Of a stretch of 64,000 nucleotides of DNA, positions 54,054-63,700 are shown piece by piece. The stretch is from Solemya velum gill symbiont (GTDB lineage: Bacteria; Pseudomonadota; Gammaproteobacteria; Chromatiales; Chromatiaceae). The notes beneath the pieces are model-generated. The model saw only the letters and a list, made by a program, of their open reading frames with translations, did no database searches and was not told the DNA's origin. Numbering within the stretch: the first letter of the stretch is position 1; each line of letters opens with the position of its first letter. The stretch covers positions 248,001-312,000 of the forward strand of contig NZ_JRAA01000003.1 in assembly GCF_000787395.1 (NCBI RefSeq), written 5' to 3'. The position numbers were made by a program, and so were the translations under genes.

Positions 54054-55097
54054 TTACTGGTAGAGCATGACATCGGCAATTGCCGTCGCCCACTCGCTGA
54101 ACTGGGGTACCTGGAAAAGGGGTTCGCCGATGGCGCGATGCAGATCGGAAACCAGCATGACGCCCATTTCCCGCTGTGGAAAGCGGTTCGCATAATCGAG
54201 AATATGACCGGTGACAATCGCTGCATCAGGCGAGTTTTGTGCCTTGATAGCACGTCCGACCAGCGCTGCGGCAACCGCGTATTGCAGATCGATCTCTTGA
54301 GGAACGCTGCTCTCCTCGCCTTTGACGATGGCGTCGAGATCAGGCATCTGTTCCAGGCTGTTGACGAAAGCAGTGAGTTCAACGCCGGCAGCAGGTCCGA
54401 CACAGGCCTGTAATGACCCTTGCAGCAGTTGCGGGTGACGGTCGAATTTCTGCAGAGCGCGATGCGCAAACTCCCACGAACGGGGGGAGGGGAAAGCAAC
54501 CGGGTTGTGTGCAGGATCAAAGTCGAACAGCAGTTCGGGACGAAAACGCAAAAAGCCGATAACACGTTCGTCCATGCTGTTCTCGTAGGCCCAGTGCACC
54601 CAGTCATCCAGGTTGACATCAACCTCGAAGTGGGAGAACCGATTCGCAAGTGGAGCCGGCATCGTATAGGTAACACCCCTGTCGCCCTGGCGGTTACCTG
54701 CAGCAAAAATTGCCCAGCCATCCGGTACCTTGTATTCGCCCAGGCGCCGGTCGAGAATCAGCTGATAGGCTGCTGCCGAAACACTTGGTGGTGCCGAGGT
54801 GATCTCGTCGAGAAACAGGATGCCTGCCTCCCCGTGGCGTTCTGCACTGGGCAGAATTGCAGGAATTGCCCACTCGACCATGTCATCATTTCTGAATGGA
54901 ATGCCACGCAGGTCGGATGGCTCCATCTGCGAGAGGCGAATATCGACGACGGGCACCTGGTGCCTCTCGCCAATCTGCGCCACCATCTGGCTTTTTCCGA
55001 CACCCGGCGGACCCCACAACATGACGGGGGTGTGATGGCCTTCACTGGTGCTTGTGAATTCCTGTTCTAGAATGGTTATTAGCTGGGCTGGGCGCAT
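54054..55097 (-). CDS. MoxR-family AAA ATPase
   Basis: Hexameric AAA chaperone of 347 residues. Walker A is GPPGVGKSQ (about 29-37), and Walker B is ILFLDEITSAPPSVSAAAYQ. The arginine-finger region follows ILDRRLGEYKVPDGWAIFA. It is co-transcribed with the DUF2201/VWA gene, a standard MoxR-VWA arrangement. Confidence 0.9.
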   Translation of the reverse strand: MRPAQLITILEQEFTSTSEGHHTPVMLWGPPGVGKSQMVAQIGERHQVPVVDIRLSQMEPSDLRGIPFRNDDMVEWAIPAILPSAERHGEAGILFLDEITSAPPSVSAAAYQLILDRRLGEYKVPDGWAIFAAGNRQGDRGVTYTMPAPLANRFSHFEVDVNLDDWVHWAYENSMDERVIGFLRFRPELLFDFDPAHNPVAFPSPRSWEFAHRALQKFDRHPQLLQGSLQACVGPAAGVELTAFVNSLEQMPDLDAIVKGEESSVPQEIDLQYAVAAALVGRAIKAQNSPDAAIVTGHILDYANRFPQREMGVMLVSDLHRAIGEPLFQVPQFSEWATAIADVMLYQ

Positions 55098-55138
55098 GTG
55101 CAGTAGGTGAAGTAATTCAAGTTGTCTATAGGATCACT

Positions 55139-55175
55139 CCCGGCAGCTTAAAGATCAACCATGATCCGTGCCGGG
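55139..55175. terminator. Hairpin upstream of the MoxR gene and after the TDT transporter
   Basis: Arms CCCGGCA (55139-55145) and TGCCGGG (55169-55175) are perfect complements, with GATC/GATC pairing inside. It lies 12 bp downstream of the transporter stop on the minus strand. It may separate the transporter transcript from the MoxR operon. Confidence 0.5.
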
Positions 55176-55186
55176 ATAAGAATTTC

Positions 55187-56149
55187 CTACATTTGTGGTG
55201 GGCGGCAGATCTCTCCGCGACGTGCAGCGAGAAAAGTACGCAGCAAGAGCGTGGCGATAACCGCGGTCAGCAACAGGTGCAACGCATAGCCAATAGCGAG
55301 GAAAGCACGTGTGCCTGTCTCCGCGTACATCGCAAAGGTTGCGATGGTGATCGCGGCGAGCGGGAATGAATAGGCCCACCAGGAGAGTGTAAACGGCAGA
55401 CGCAGAAAGCGCAGGCCCTGCGACAACAGCAGCATGGTCAGGAATAGCGCACTGTAGTAAAGAATGCGTGCGAAGTTATCCAGTTCCGGGCTCAGGTTGA
55501 GATAGGCGGCAAAGCCCACCGCTGGTGGTGCGATGATAATAAATAGTGTAGGTAACAGCGCTTCCGGCATCGGGTGGTGGAAGATCATGCGGTACATAAT
55601 GATTGTAAACAGCACGATCCAGAACAGCAGGCCGATACTGAAGAAGAACCAGTTGAGCTCGATAGGTGCATACTGAATGCCAGCCAGTGGTACGAGGATG
55701 TTGCCCACCACGGGAATAAACCAGGCAGGACTGATGTGGTGTATTTCAAAATGGTCGTGGTGAATCCACTTCGAGAGAATATAGAGTGTCAGTATCAACT
55801 GCAGCACTGCGCCGCTCGTCCAGATATAGAAAGCTGTTTTCGGGAACCACAGTGACAGCATGGTACCGATGAGGATCAGGCTGATAGATATGGTCGGGAA
55901 AAAGCTCAGCATGACCGGGTGATGTAACTCGGCTTTTACCTTGTCAGGATGTTTGATTGCTTTTGCAGTGTAAATTGATAACAGCAGCAGAAACAGTCCA
56001 AGTGCCAGAACAGCCAGGTACTCGGAAGGATAAATCGGGTAGAGCTTGAGTTCCTCGCACTGCATCCACACCAGCACGTAGCCGGCAAGGCCCATAATCA
56101 TTGAGAAAAAGGAGATGGGAAAATAGGGTAGGCGCCTGGTTTCTGACAT
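55187..56149 (-). CDS. TDT-family (TehA/SLAC1-like) transporter
   Basis: Integral membrane protein of 320 residues with about ten hydrophobic segments. Features typical of the tellurite-resistance/dicarboxylate and SLAC1 anion channel family include the opening YFPISFFSMIMGLAGYVL, ISPAWFIPVVGNILVPLAG and FTLSWWAYSFPLAAITIATF. Members carry tellurite, dicarboxylates, sulfite or other anions. In a sulfur oxidizer, sulfite export is possible but not shown. It is divergent from pntAA. Confidence 0.85.
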   Translation of the reverse strand: MSETRRLPYFPISFFSMIMGLAGYVLVWMQCEELKLYPIYPSEYLAVLALGLFLLLLSIYTAKAIKHPDKVKAELHHPVMLSFFPTISISLILIGTMLSLWFPKTAFYIWTSGAVLQLILTLYILSKWIHHDHFEIHHISPAWFIPVVGNILVPLAGIQYAPIELNWFFFSIGLLFWIVLFTIIMYRMIFHHPMPEALLPTLFIIIAPPAVGFAAYLNLSPELDNFARILYYSALFLTMLLLSQGLRFLRLPFTLSWWAYSFPLAAITIATFAMYAETGTRAFLAIGYALHLLLTAVIATLLLRTFLAARRGEICRPPQM

Positions 56150-56358
56150 GGGTTTATTACACGGTTTGTCGGCAGTGATTCAATACAAAACATCTTAACA
56201 TAATGCTAATCATCAGCACTATCAGGGCGCTTCTGGCAAAGATATAAAACCATTTAATTGAGCCATGAGAGGCTGTTTGATTCTGCATCGCTTGTGCCGT
56301 GCGCCGTGAGTCCGCATAATGATCGGATTTTCTGTCATTAAAACCAGACAAGAGCGCG

Positions 56359-57453
56359 ATGAAAATAGGCGTAATTAAAGAGACTCGCAGCGGCGAGAGC
56401 CGTGTTGCTACAACCCCGGTAATTGCAAAAAAACTGATTGGCAAGGGCTTCACCGTGCAAGTGGAGACAGGTGCCGGTGAGGCTGCACATTTCCATAATG
56501 ATGAATACCTAGAAGCGGGTGTGGAACTGGTTGATCGCCAGACCGCACTCTCTGCTGACCTGATTCTGTCCGTGCGTCGTCCGTTGATGGATGACGTTGA
56601 GATGATGGCGGAAAAGAGCGTATATGTCAGTCACCTCGAAAATTGCGAGGATGATGGCACCCTCGCGAAATTGCTTACCAAGGATATTACGCCGATTGCC
56701 ATGGAGCATATTCCACGTATCTCCAGGGCGCAGTCAATGGATGCACTTTCGTCGCAGAGTAATATCGCGGGCTATCGTGCAGTGATTGAAGCATCTGCGC
56801 GTTTCCGCCGTTTTCTGCCGTTGATGATGACATCAGCAGGTTCTGCCAAGCCCGCGCGACTCGTGGTTCTGGGTGTTGGTGTTGCAGGTCTGCAGGCGAT
56901 TGCAACTGCACGTCGACTGGGTGCAGACGTGTATGCCTACGACGTCCGCCCGGAGACAAGGGAGCAGGTTGAATCACTCGGTGCCAAGTGGATCGATATT
57001 GATGTTGGCGAAAGCGGTGAGGGTACGGGAGGCTACGCGAAGGAGCTCTCGGACGAAGCCAAGCAGCGCCAGCAGGAACTGCTCTCGGACGAACTAGCCA
57101 AGGCGCATGTGATCATCACTACTGCCCTGATACCGTGCAAGCCGGCTCCCGTTCTGATCCCGAATGAAGTTGTCAAGCGCATGCGCGAGGGCTCGGTGAT
57201 CATTGACCTGGCTGCGGGCAACGGCGGTAACTGCCAGCTGACCGAGGCGGACAAGGTTGTCGAGAAGCATGGTGTGATCCTCGTCGGACATACGAATTAC
57301 CCCTCGATGATGTCAACAGACGCGAGTAATTTCTACGCGCAGAATCTCTTCAACCTGGTTCAGATCATGGTCGAGGAGCAGGAGGGGCAACTTGTCTTCA
57401 GGGATTTTGAGGAAGACGAGATTACACAGGCGGCGCAGGTTCGCCAGGCCTGA
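56359..57453 (+). CDS. pntAA: NAD(P) transhydrogenase subunit alpha part 1
   Basis: NAD(H)-binding soluble domain of the proton-translocating transhydrogenase. The 364-residue protein starts MKIGVIKETRSGESRVATTP and has MEHIPRISRAQSMDALSSQS, VVLGVGVAGLQAIATARRLG and the mobile loop region ELLSDELAKAHVIITTALIP. GHTNYPSMMSTDAS follows. The alpha subunit is split into PntAA and PntAB, the three-subunit layout. The start ATG follows AGAGCG. Confidence 0.96.
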   Translation: MKIGVIKETRSGESRVATTPVIAKKLIGKGFTVQVETGAGEAAHFHNDEYLEAGVELVDRQTALSADLILSVRRPLMDDVEMMAEKSVYVSHLENCEDDGTLAKLLTKDITPIAMEHIPRISRAQSMDALSSQSNIAGYRAVIEASARFRRFLPLMMTSAGSAKPARLVVLGVGVAGLQAIATARRLGADVYAYDVRPETREQVESLGAKWIDIDVGESGEGTGGYAKELSDEAKQRQQELLSDELAKAHVIITTALIPCKPAPVLIPNEVVKRMREGSVIIDLAAGNGGNCQLTEADKVVEKHGVILVGHTNYPSMMSTDASNFYAQNLFNLVQIMVEEQEGQLVFRDFEEDEITQAAQVRQA

Positions 57454-57521
57454 TACAGGCCTGATAAAAGAGAAGAATAAAATGATGAGTGATTGGATTA
57501 TAGATTTCGGAGACTGTTCCC

Positions 57522-57809
57522 ATGCCTGACACACTGGTTGCACTATATGTATTCGTGCTCTCCTGTTTCATTGGCTATTACGTCATATGGGGAGTAACAC
57601 CCTCGTTGCATACGCCGCTGGTCGCTTTGACCAATGCCATTTCAGGAATCGTGATTGTTGGTGCCCTGCTGGTCACCGGACTTGAGTCAGTCAGTACAAC
57701 GGCTGAAATCATCGGTTTCTTTGCTGTCCTGCTCGCCTCGATTAACGTCTTTGGCGGTTTTCTTGTCACCAACAGAATGCTTGCGATGTTCCGCAAGGAC
57801 AAGAAATAA
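57522..57809 (+). CDS. pntAB: NAD(P) transhydrogenase subunit alpha part 2
   Basis: Membrane part of the alpha subunit, 95 residues, with about three membrane segments. Signatures are [20 protein letters not shown] and [15 protein letters not shown], then [19 protein letters not shown]. It lies 68 bp after pntAA and 12 bp before pntB. Confidence 0.95.
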   Translation: MPDTLVALYVFVLSCFIGYYVIWGVTPSLHTPLVALTNAISGIVIVGALLVTGLESVSTTAEIIGFFAVLLASINVFGGFLVTNRMLAMFRKDKK

Positions 57810-57821
57810 GGGAGCTTGATA

Positions 57822-59222
57822 ATGCAGATTTCAGTTAATTTCCAGGCGATAGCCTATCTTGTTTCCGCGGTGCTTTTCGTGCTCGCGCTGAAAGGGTTGA
57901 CCCATCCCGCATCGGCAAGGCGTGGCAACTATCTCGGTATGGCCGGTATGGCGATTGCGATTGGCGCAACCCTGTTCGGTAGCGAGGTCCAGTCGTACGG
58001 TTTCATTCTTGCCGGTGTTGTCGGTGGTGCGGTGATCGGAACCATCCTTGCGATGCGTATCAAGATGACAGATATGCCGCAGCTGGTTGCAGCACTGCAC
58101 AGCTTTGTTGGTATGGCGGCTGTATTGGTGGCGATCGGTACCTTTCTTAACAAGCGCGAAGCAGACCTGCTTAATGGCGTACTGATGGGCGAGCTGTCGG
58201 CGGGCATTATAATAGGTGCGATCACCTTTTCCGGTTCTGTCATCGCATTCGGCAAGCTGCAGGGGATTATCTCCGGCAAGCCGGTTCGCTTTATGGGACA
58301 GCATGCTGTCAATGCGGCGATCGCCATTGCCGCTGTTGCACTGGGTGTTCATTTCGCCCTGACCGAAAGCATGACCTCGCTTGTCTTGATGACACTGCTT
58401 GCATTCATTCTCGGTTTTACACTGATTATTCCGATCGGTGGTGCTGATATGCCCGTTATTGTCTCGATGCTCAACTCCTATTCCGGGTGGGCTGCGGCGG
58501 CAACGGGTTTCACTCTGCAGAACCATCTGTTGATCATCGTTGGTGCGCTGGTTGGATTCTCCGGTGCGATCCTCTCCTATATCATGTGCCGCGCGATGAA
58601 CCGTTCAATCTGGAATGTCATCTTCGGTGGTTTCGGTAGCGAATCCGGTGATGCGCCAAGTGCCGTCGGTGAAGCTGTTGAAAAAGGTGTCAAATCTGCC
58701 GCGATTGAAGATGCGGTCTACTGGATGGAAGATGCCAACAAGGTCATTATTGTTCCAGGTTATGGCATGGCGGTTGCACAGGCACAGCATGCGATGAAAG
58801 AGCTGATGGAACAGTTGGAAGCACGTGATGTGCCGGTTAAGTTTGCTATCCATCCGGTTGCCGGACGTATGCCGGGCCACATGAATGTTCTGCTCGCCGA
58901 GGCGGATATTCCTTATGACAACGTGCTTGAGATGGATGAAATCAATCCCGAGTTCTCAACTGCCGATGTGGTTCTCGTTGTTGGCGCGAATGATGTCGTC
59001 AATCCGGCTGCGAAGGATGATACATCAAGCCCCATCTACGGTATGCCGATCCTCGAAGCTGGCAAGGCAAAAAATGTTTTCGTCGTCAAACGCTCGATGC
59101 GCCCCGGCTACTCGGGTGTTGAAAACCTGCTCTACTATCAGGATAACTGTTCATTGATCTTTGGCGACGCGAAGGATGTTGCCGAAGGCATGGTGACGAC
59201 CCTGAAGGGCGGAGGACATTAA
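57822..59222 (+). CDS. pntB: NAD(P) transhydrogenase subunit beta
   Basis: Membrane and NADP(H)-binding subunit, 466 residues. About eight or nine membrane segments (residues 5-260) are followed by the NADP domain with VIIVPGYGMAVAQAQHAM, FAIHPVAGRMPGHMNVLLAE and VVLVVGANDVVNPAA, then SIYGMPIL-like SPIYGMPILEA. ATG 57822 is preferred over TTG 57816 because GGGAG lies just upstream. The three pnt genes form one operon that makes NADPH. Confidence 0.96.
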   Translation: MQISVNFQAIAYLVSAVLFVLALKGLTHPASARRGNYLGMAGMAIAIGATLFGSEVQSYGFILAGVVGGAVIGTILAMRIKMTDMPQLVAALHSFVGMAAVLVAIGTFLNKREADLLNGVLMGELSAGIIIGAITFSGSVIAFGKLQGIISGKPVRFMGQHAVNAAIAIAAVALGVHFALTESMTSLVLMTLLAFILGFTLIIPIGGADMPVIVSMLNSYSGWAAAATGFTLQNHLLIIVGALVGFSGAILSYIMCRAMNRSIWNVIFGGFGSESGDAPSAVGEAVEKGVKSAAIEDAVYWMEDANKVIIVPGYGMAVAQAQHAMKELMEQLEARDVPVKFAIHPVAGRMPGHMNVLLAEADIPYDNVLEMDEINPEFSTADVVLVVGANDVVNPAAKDDTSSPIYGMPILEAGKAKNVFVVKRSMRPGYSGVENLLYYQDNCSLIFGDAKDVAEGMVTTLKGGGH

Positions 59223-59256
59223 GGGAGTCTTGGGCTCCCGAGGTTCAAGGTGAAAG

Positions 59257-60312
59257 GTGAAAGGTAAAAGGCAACAATGCCAGGCCGGGACGGGAATTGC
59301 TTTTTTTGGACTTCTGTTGTTTCTGTTGCTGTCACCAGGAATGCTGTTTGCAGCAAGCGACGACAGTATCGTTTTTGACGATATCCAGCTAGAAGAGCCT
59401 CTGAAATACCCTGACTGGTTTATATTGCCATCCGGTGATCTCGGTGACGACCTGGAAGATGCGTTGGCAAAAGGCAAGCAGGGCATCGTTGTCTACTTCG
59501 GCCAGAAGCGTTGCAGTTACTGCGAACAGTTTCTAAGTCTTGACCTGGGCACTCCCGATATCCGGACCTACATGCAGAAGAACTTTGATGTCCTGCCCAT
59601 TGATATCTGGGGTATCGAGGATATTACAGATACGGATGGCAATGAATATACCGAGCGTGACTTATCCATCAAGTACCAGGTTAATTTCACATCATCACTG
59701 ATCTTCTATAACAGCGAAGGTGAAAAGGTGTTTCGCTTGCGCGGTTTCTATCCGCCATACAAATTCAGGGCTGCGCTTAAATACGTTGTCGGTGAATTCT
59801 ACAAGACAGAGACTTTCCGCGATTACCTTGCGCGTGCCGAACCCGGTGTCTTTTTCCAGGAGGGTGGGCTGACTGAACGTGACTTCTTTATGGCGCCGCC
59901 GTATGAGTTGGCACGTACAGATCAACCGGCAGTTAAACCGCTCGCGGTATTCTTTGAGCAGGGAAATTGTCACGCCTGCGACCTTTTACATTCAGGGCCG
60001 TTAAATGATGATCGTCTTGTTGCTGAACTCGACAAGATGGATGTTGTGCAGGTGAATATCGCCAGTGATGATGAAGTGACAACGCCATCCGGCAAAAAAA
60101 CCACTGCTCGTGAATGGGCCGATGAGCTCGGCATATTCCATCTGCCAACCATACTTTTCTTTGATGAAGCGGGGCGCGAAGTGATGCGCGTTGACTCCAT
60201 TGTGCAGTTTTATCGCAAGTGGGGTGTGCTCGATTACATCAATCGTCGAGCCTACAATGAGCAGGTCGATTATCAGTTATGGCGCCTGAAACAGCGTGAT
60301 GTGGCTGAATAA
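59257..60312 (+). CDS. Exported protein with two thioredoxin-like domains
   Basis: A 351-residue periplasmic protein. A hydrophobic signal segment (about 12-32, cut after LFAA) precedes two thioredoxin-like folds. The first (about 60-180) has Cys86-x-x-Cys89 in FGQKRCSYCEQ, the second (about 225-330) has Cys238-x-x-Cys241 in QGNCHACDLL and ends in GIFHLPTILFFDEAGREV. Such SoxW-like thioredoxins assist sulfur-oxidation proteins in some bacteria, but two fused folds are unusual. GTG 59257 lies in a GGTGAAA tandem repeat, with another possible GTG at 59250. It follows pntB by 34 bp. Confidence 0.8.
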   Translation: MKGKRQQCQAGTGIAFFGLLLFLLLSPGMLFAASDDSIVFDDIQLEEPLKYPDWFILPSGDLGDDLEDALAKGKQGIVVYFGQKRCSYCEQFLSLDLGTPDIRTYMQKNFDVLPIDIWGIEDITDTDGNEYTERDLSIKYQVNFTSSLIFYNSEGEKVFRLRGFYPPYKFRAALKYVVGEFYKTETFRDYLARAEPGVFFQEGGLTERDFFMAPPYELARTDQPAVKPLAVFFEQGNCHACDLLHSGPLNDDRLVAELDKMDVVQVNIASDDEVTTPSGKKTTAREWADELGIFHLPTILFFDEAGREVMRVDSIVQFYRKWGVLDYINRRAYNEQVDYQLWRLKQRDVAE

Positions 60313-60372
60313 TAGGTATTTTTTCCATTTTTTTCGAAAAAAAACCGGTTTTAATCGAATATTCACAAGAAC

Positions 60373-60401
60373 TTGGCGACTTAGACGTGTAAGATGCTAA
60401 T
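60373..60401 (+). promoter_or_regulatory. Candidate promoter of the cold-shock gene
   Basis: A -35 box TTGGCG (60373-60378) and a -10 box GCTAAT (60396-60401) are separated by 17 bp. The transcript would have a leader of about 90 bases with T-rich and A-rich tracts, as is usual for cspA-type genes. Each box matches the consensus at only four of six positions. Confidence 0.35.
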
Positions 60402-60498
60402 GATTGTCACTGACGAAATGTTGGAAGACAATTTTTTTAGAGTCGTCAGAAAATGCTTTTTGCGATTCACAAACATTAGCAACAGTAGGAAATTGAAA

Positions 60499-60702
60499 AT
60501 GAGTCAAGGTACGGTTAAGTGGTTTAATGCGGACAAAGGTTTTGGTTTTATTACACCTGATGATGGTGGAAAGGATCTGTTTGTTCACCATTCTGAAATC
60601 AAAGTCTCTGGTTATGCCACTTTGAATGAAGGTCAGAAGGTTGAGTTTGAAGTTGGTGAAGGACAGAAAGGCCCATGTGCCAATAATGTCGTCCCGCTTT
60701 AA
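60499..60702 (+). CDS. Cold-shock protein of CspA family
   Basis: A 67-residue single-stranded nucleic acid chaperone with one OB fold. The RNP1-type KGFGFITP and RNP2-type DLFVHHSEI motifs are both present, and the start is [14 protein letters not shown] lies upstream of ATG 60499. An extension to 60394 has no coding character. A strong terminator follows, so it is a single-gene unit. Confidence 0.95.
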   Translation: MSQGTVKWFNADKGFGFITPDDGGKDLFVHHSEIKVSGYATLNEGQKVEFEVGEGQKGPCANNVVPL

Positions 60703-60717
60703 TAGCATGACATAAGG

Positions 60718-60751
60718 AAACCCCTGGCCGATTCGTTGGTCAGGGGTTTTT
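60718..60751 (+). terminator. Rho-independent terminator after the cold-shock gene
   Basis: Arms AAACCCCTGGCC and GGTCAGGGGTTT pair (one G-T position) around GATTCGTT and are followed by a T-run. It separates the cold-shock gene from hrpA. Confidence 0.92.
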
Positions 60752-60776
60752 TCATTTTTGGCCCCTTGCCCCTTGC

Positions 60777-63700
60777 ATGGAGCCTCTGTTATTCACCTCT
60801 TTCGTCTCAGTGAAGTTACCCGATCAAACACAGTTTAATGAATGCTTGCTAACGGATCGTTACCGTCTTCGCAGGCGTCTGCATGCCCTGCAAAAATTAC
60901 AACGAAGTGGTTCGCTTGATAGTGATGCCGTATTAAAGCTGGAGAAGGAAGTTAACGTTTCTGCAGTAATCGCATCTCAACGTCTGCAAACTGAATTTGA
61001 TCTCGACTATCCGGCTGACTTGCCGGTTGCCCAGCGTGTGGATGAAATCAGCAAAACCATCCGCGATAACCAGGTCACGATTCTGTGTGGCGAGACGGGT
61101 TCCGGAAAATCAACACAGTTGCCGAAGATCTGTCTTGAGCTGGGTTATGGCCACTACGGACGCATCGGTCATACTCAGCCACGACGTATCGCTGCACGCA
61201 GCCTGGCGTCAAGAATCGCATCAGAGCTCAATACCGAGTCTGGGCAACTGGTTGGTTATCGTGTGCGCTTCAAGGATCACCTGCAGCCGCATTCGCGCAT
61301 CAAGCTGATGACGGACGGTATCCTGCTTGCAGAGATTCAGCAGGATCCATGGCTCAATCAATACGACTTGCTGATTATTGACGAGGCACACGAGCGCACA
61401 CTCAATATCGATTTCCTGCTTGGCTATCTGAAACGCCTGTTGCCAAAGCGCCCTGATCTCAAACTGATTATCACTTCTGCCACGATAGATCCTGAACGGT
61501 TCTCCGAACATTTTGATAAAGCGCCCATCATTATGGTGTCGGGTCGTACCTGGCCTGTCGAGGTGCGTTATCAGCCGCCTGAAGAGGAGCTTGGTACTGC
61601 AGAACGCGACGAGGGAGTGCAGCAGGCGATTGTTGATGCGCTTGATGAACTGGCGCTCGAAGATCGTGGCGATGTACTGGTGTTTCTTTCAGGTGAACGT
61701 GAGATACGTGAAACTGCCGAGACGCTCAGAAAGCACCATATGGATAACACCGAAGTGTTGCCCCTGTATGCTCGCCTGAGCCCGACCGAGCAGTCAAAAA
61801 TATTCAACCCGTCCGGACAAAGGCGCATTATTCTCTCGACCAATGTCGCCGAAACCTCACTGACGGTTCCGGGGATAAGACACGTGGTTGATACCGGCTT
61901 TGCCCGCATCAGCCGTTACAGCCATCGTTCCAAGGTACAGAGATTGCCGGTTGAGCGAGTCTCGCAGGCATCGGCGAATCAGCGCAAGGGACGTTGCGGA
62001 CGTGTCGCAGAGGGCATCTGCATTCGCCTCTACAGTGAAGAGGATTTCGAATCACGGCGCGAGTTCACCGAGCCGGAGATTCAGCGCACCAATCTCGCCT
62101 CGGTTATTTTGCAGATGCAGTTGATGGGTGTTGGCAAGATTGAGGGCTTTCCTTTTATCGATGCACCTGACAGTCGTTTGATCAAGGATGGTTACCTCGT
62201 GCTGACCGAGCTTGGATCAGTGACACCTGATCGCAAGGTCACGCGTATCGGTAAACAGTTAGCCCGGCTGCCGGTTGATCCACGCATCGGTCGCATGTTG
62301 CTGGAAGCGGCGCATACACACTGTCTTAACGAACTCCTGGTGATTGCAGCTTCTTTGTCGATTCAGGATCCGCGCATGCGCCCGCTGGAGAAGCAGCAGG
62401 CCTCAGATGAAGCGCACGCACTTTTCCATGACGAACTTTCCGATTACATGGCGATGCTCAACCTGTGGAGACATCTTGAGGAGCAGAAACGGCACCTCAG
62501 CAGACGCAAGTTCAACAACCATTGCCGTGAACGCTTTCTCTCGTCGACACGCGTACAGGAGTGGTTTGATATCCATCACCAGTTACGTGGCCAGATGCAC
62601 GAGATGGGCTACAAGGAGAGCATGGCAGAATCGGGTTACGAGGAGATTCACAAGGCGATTCTTTCCGGCCTGCTGTCGCATATCGGTTTTCGACACAGTG
62701 GCAAGGAGATGGATTATCTTGGAGCAAGGAACAGCCGCTTCCATCTCTTTCCCGGTTCCGGTGTGTTCAAGAAACGTCCCAAGTGGGTGGTTGCCGCAGA
62801 ACTGGTAGAGACAACACGTCTGTATGCCCGTGGTGTCGCCTCTGTTGAGCCGCAGTGGATCGAATCGATGGCAGGTCACCTGATCAAGCGAAGTTATTCT
62901 GAACCACATTGGCAGAAGAAACGTGGCCAGGTCGGTGCATACGAGAAAGTGACTCTCTATGGTCTGACGCTGGTTCAGCGTAGACGGATCAACTACGGCC
63001 CGATTGATCCTGATCTGTCACGTGAAATATTTATACGCCAGGGATTGGTCGAGGAGGAGTTCGAGACACGCGCACCTTTCTGGCGACACAACCACGAACT
63101 GATTGCTTCGCTGCGAGACCAGGAGGCACGTTCCAGGCAACACGCCATCCTGTTCGACGAAGAACTGCTGTTTCGTTTCTATGATGAACGTATTCCGGCT
63201 GGCATCTATTCGAAACCCGATTTTGAGCGTTGGTCACGTAATCTGAAAGGAGGGCAGGGCAAGCTGTTGTTTCTGTCGGAAGAGGATGTCAGACCGTCTG
63301 ATGCACTTGTCTCTAAAGAGCAGTTTCCCGACAGCATGAATATCAACGGGATGCAGTTACCGCTGAGTTATCGATTTCAACCGGGTGCGACTGATGATGG
63401 AGTCACGCTGACGGTACCTCAGGATGTACTTGGCCAGGTGACCCAGGCGCAGCTTGAATGGCTGGTTCCCGGACTGCTTGAAGAGCGTATCACCATGATG
63501 ATCCGGGGGTTGCCAAAAGCGATACGCAAGCACTTTGTTCCCGTGCCTGACTTTGCGCGGCGCTGCGTGAATGAATTACCTCATGCGCAGGGATCGTTGA
63601 AACTGGCCGTGGCGCGTCTGCTGGGTAAGCATGCAGGTATACACATCTCGGATACTGACTGGCAGGAGGAGAAGTTGCCGGAACATTTGCAGATGAAGAT

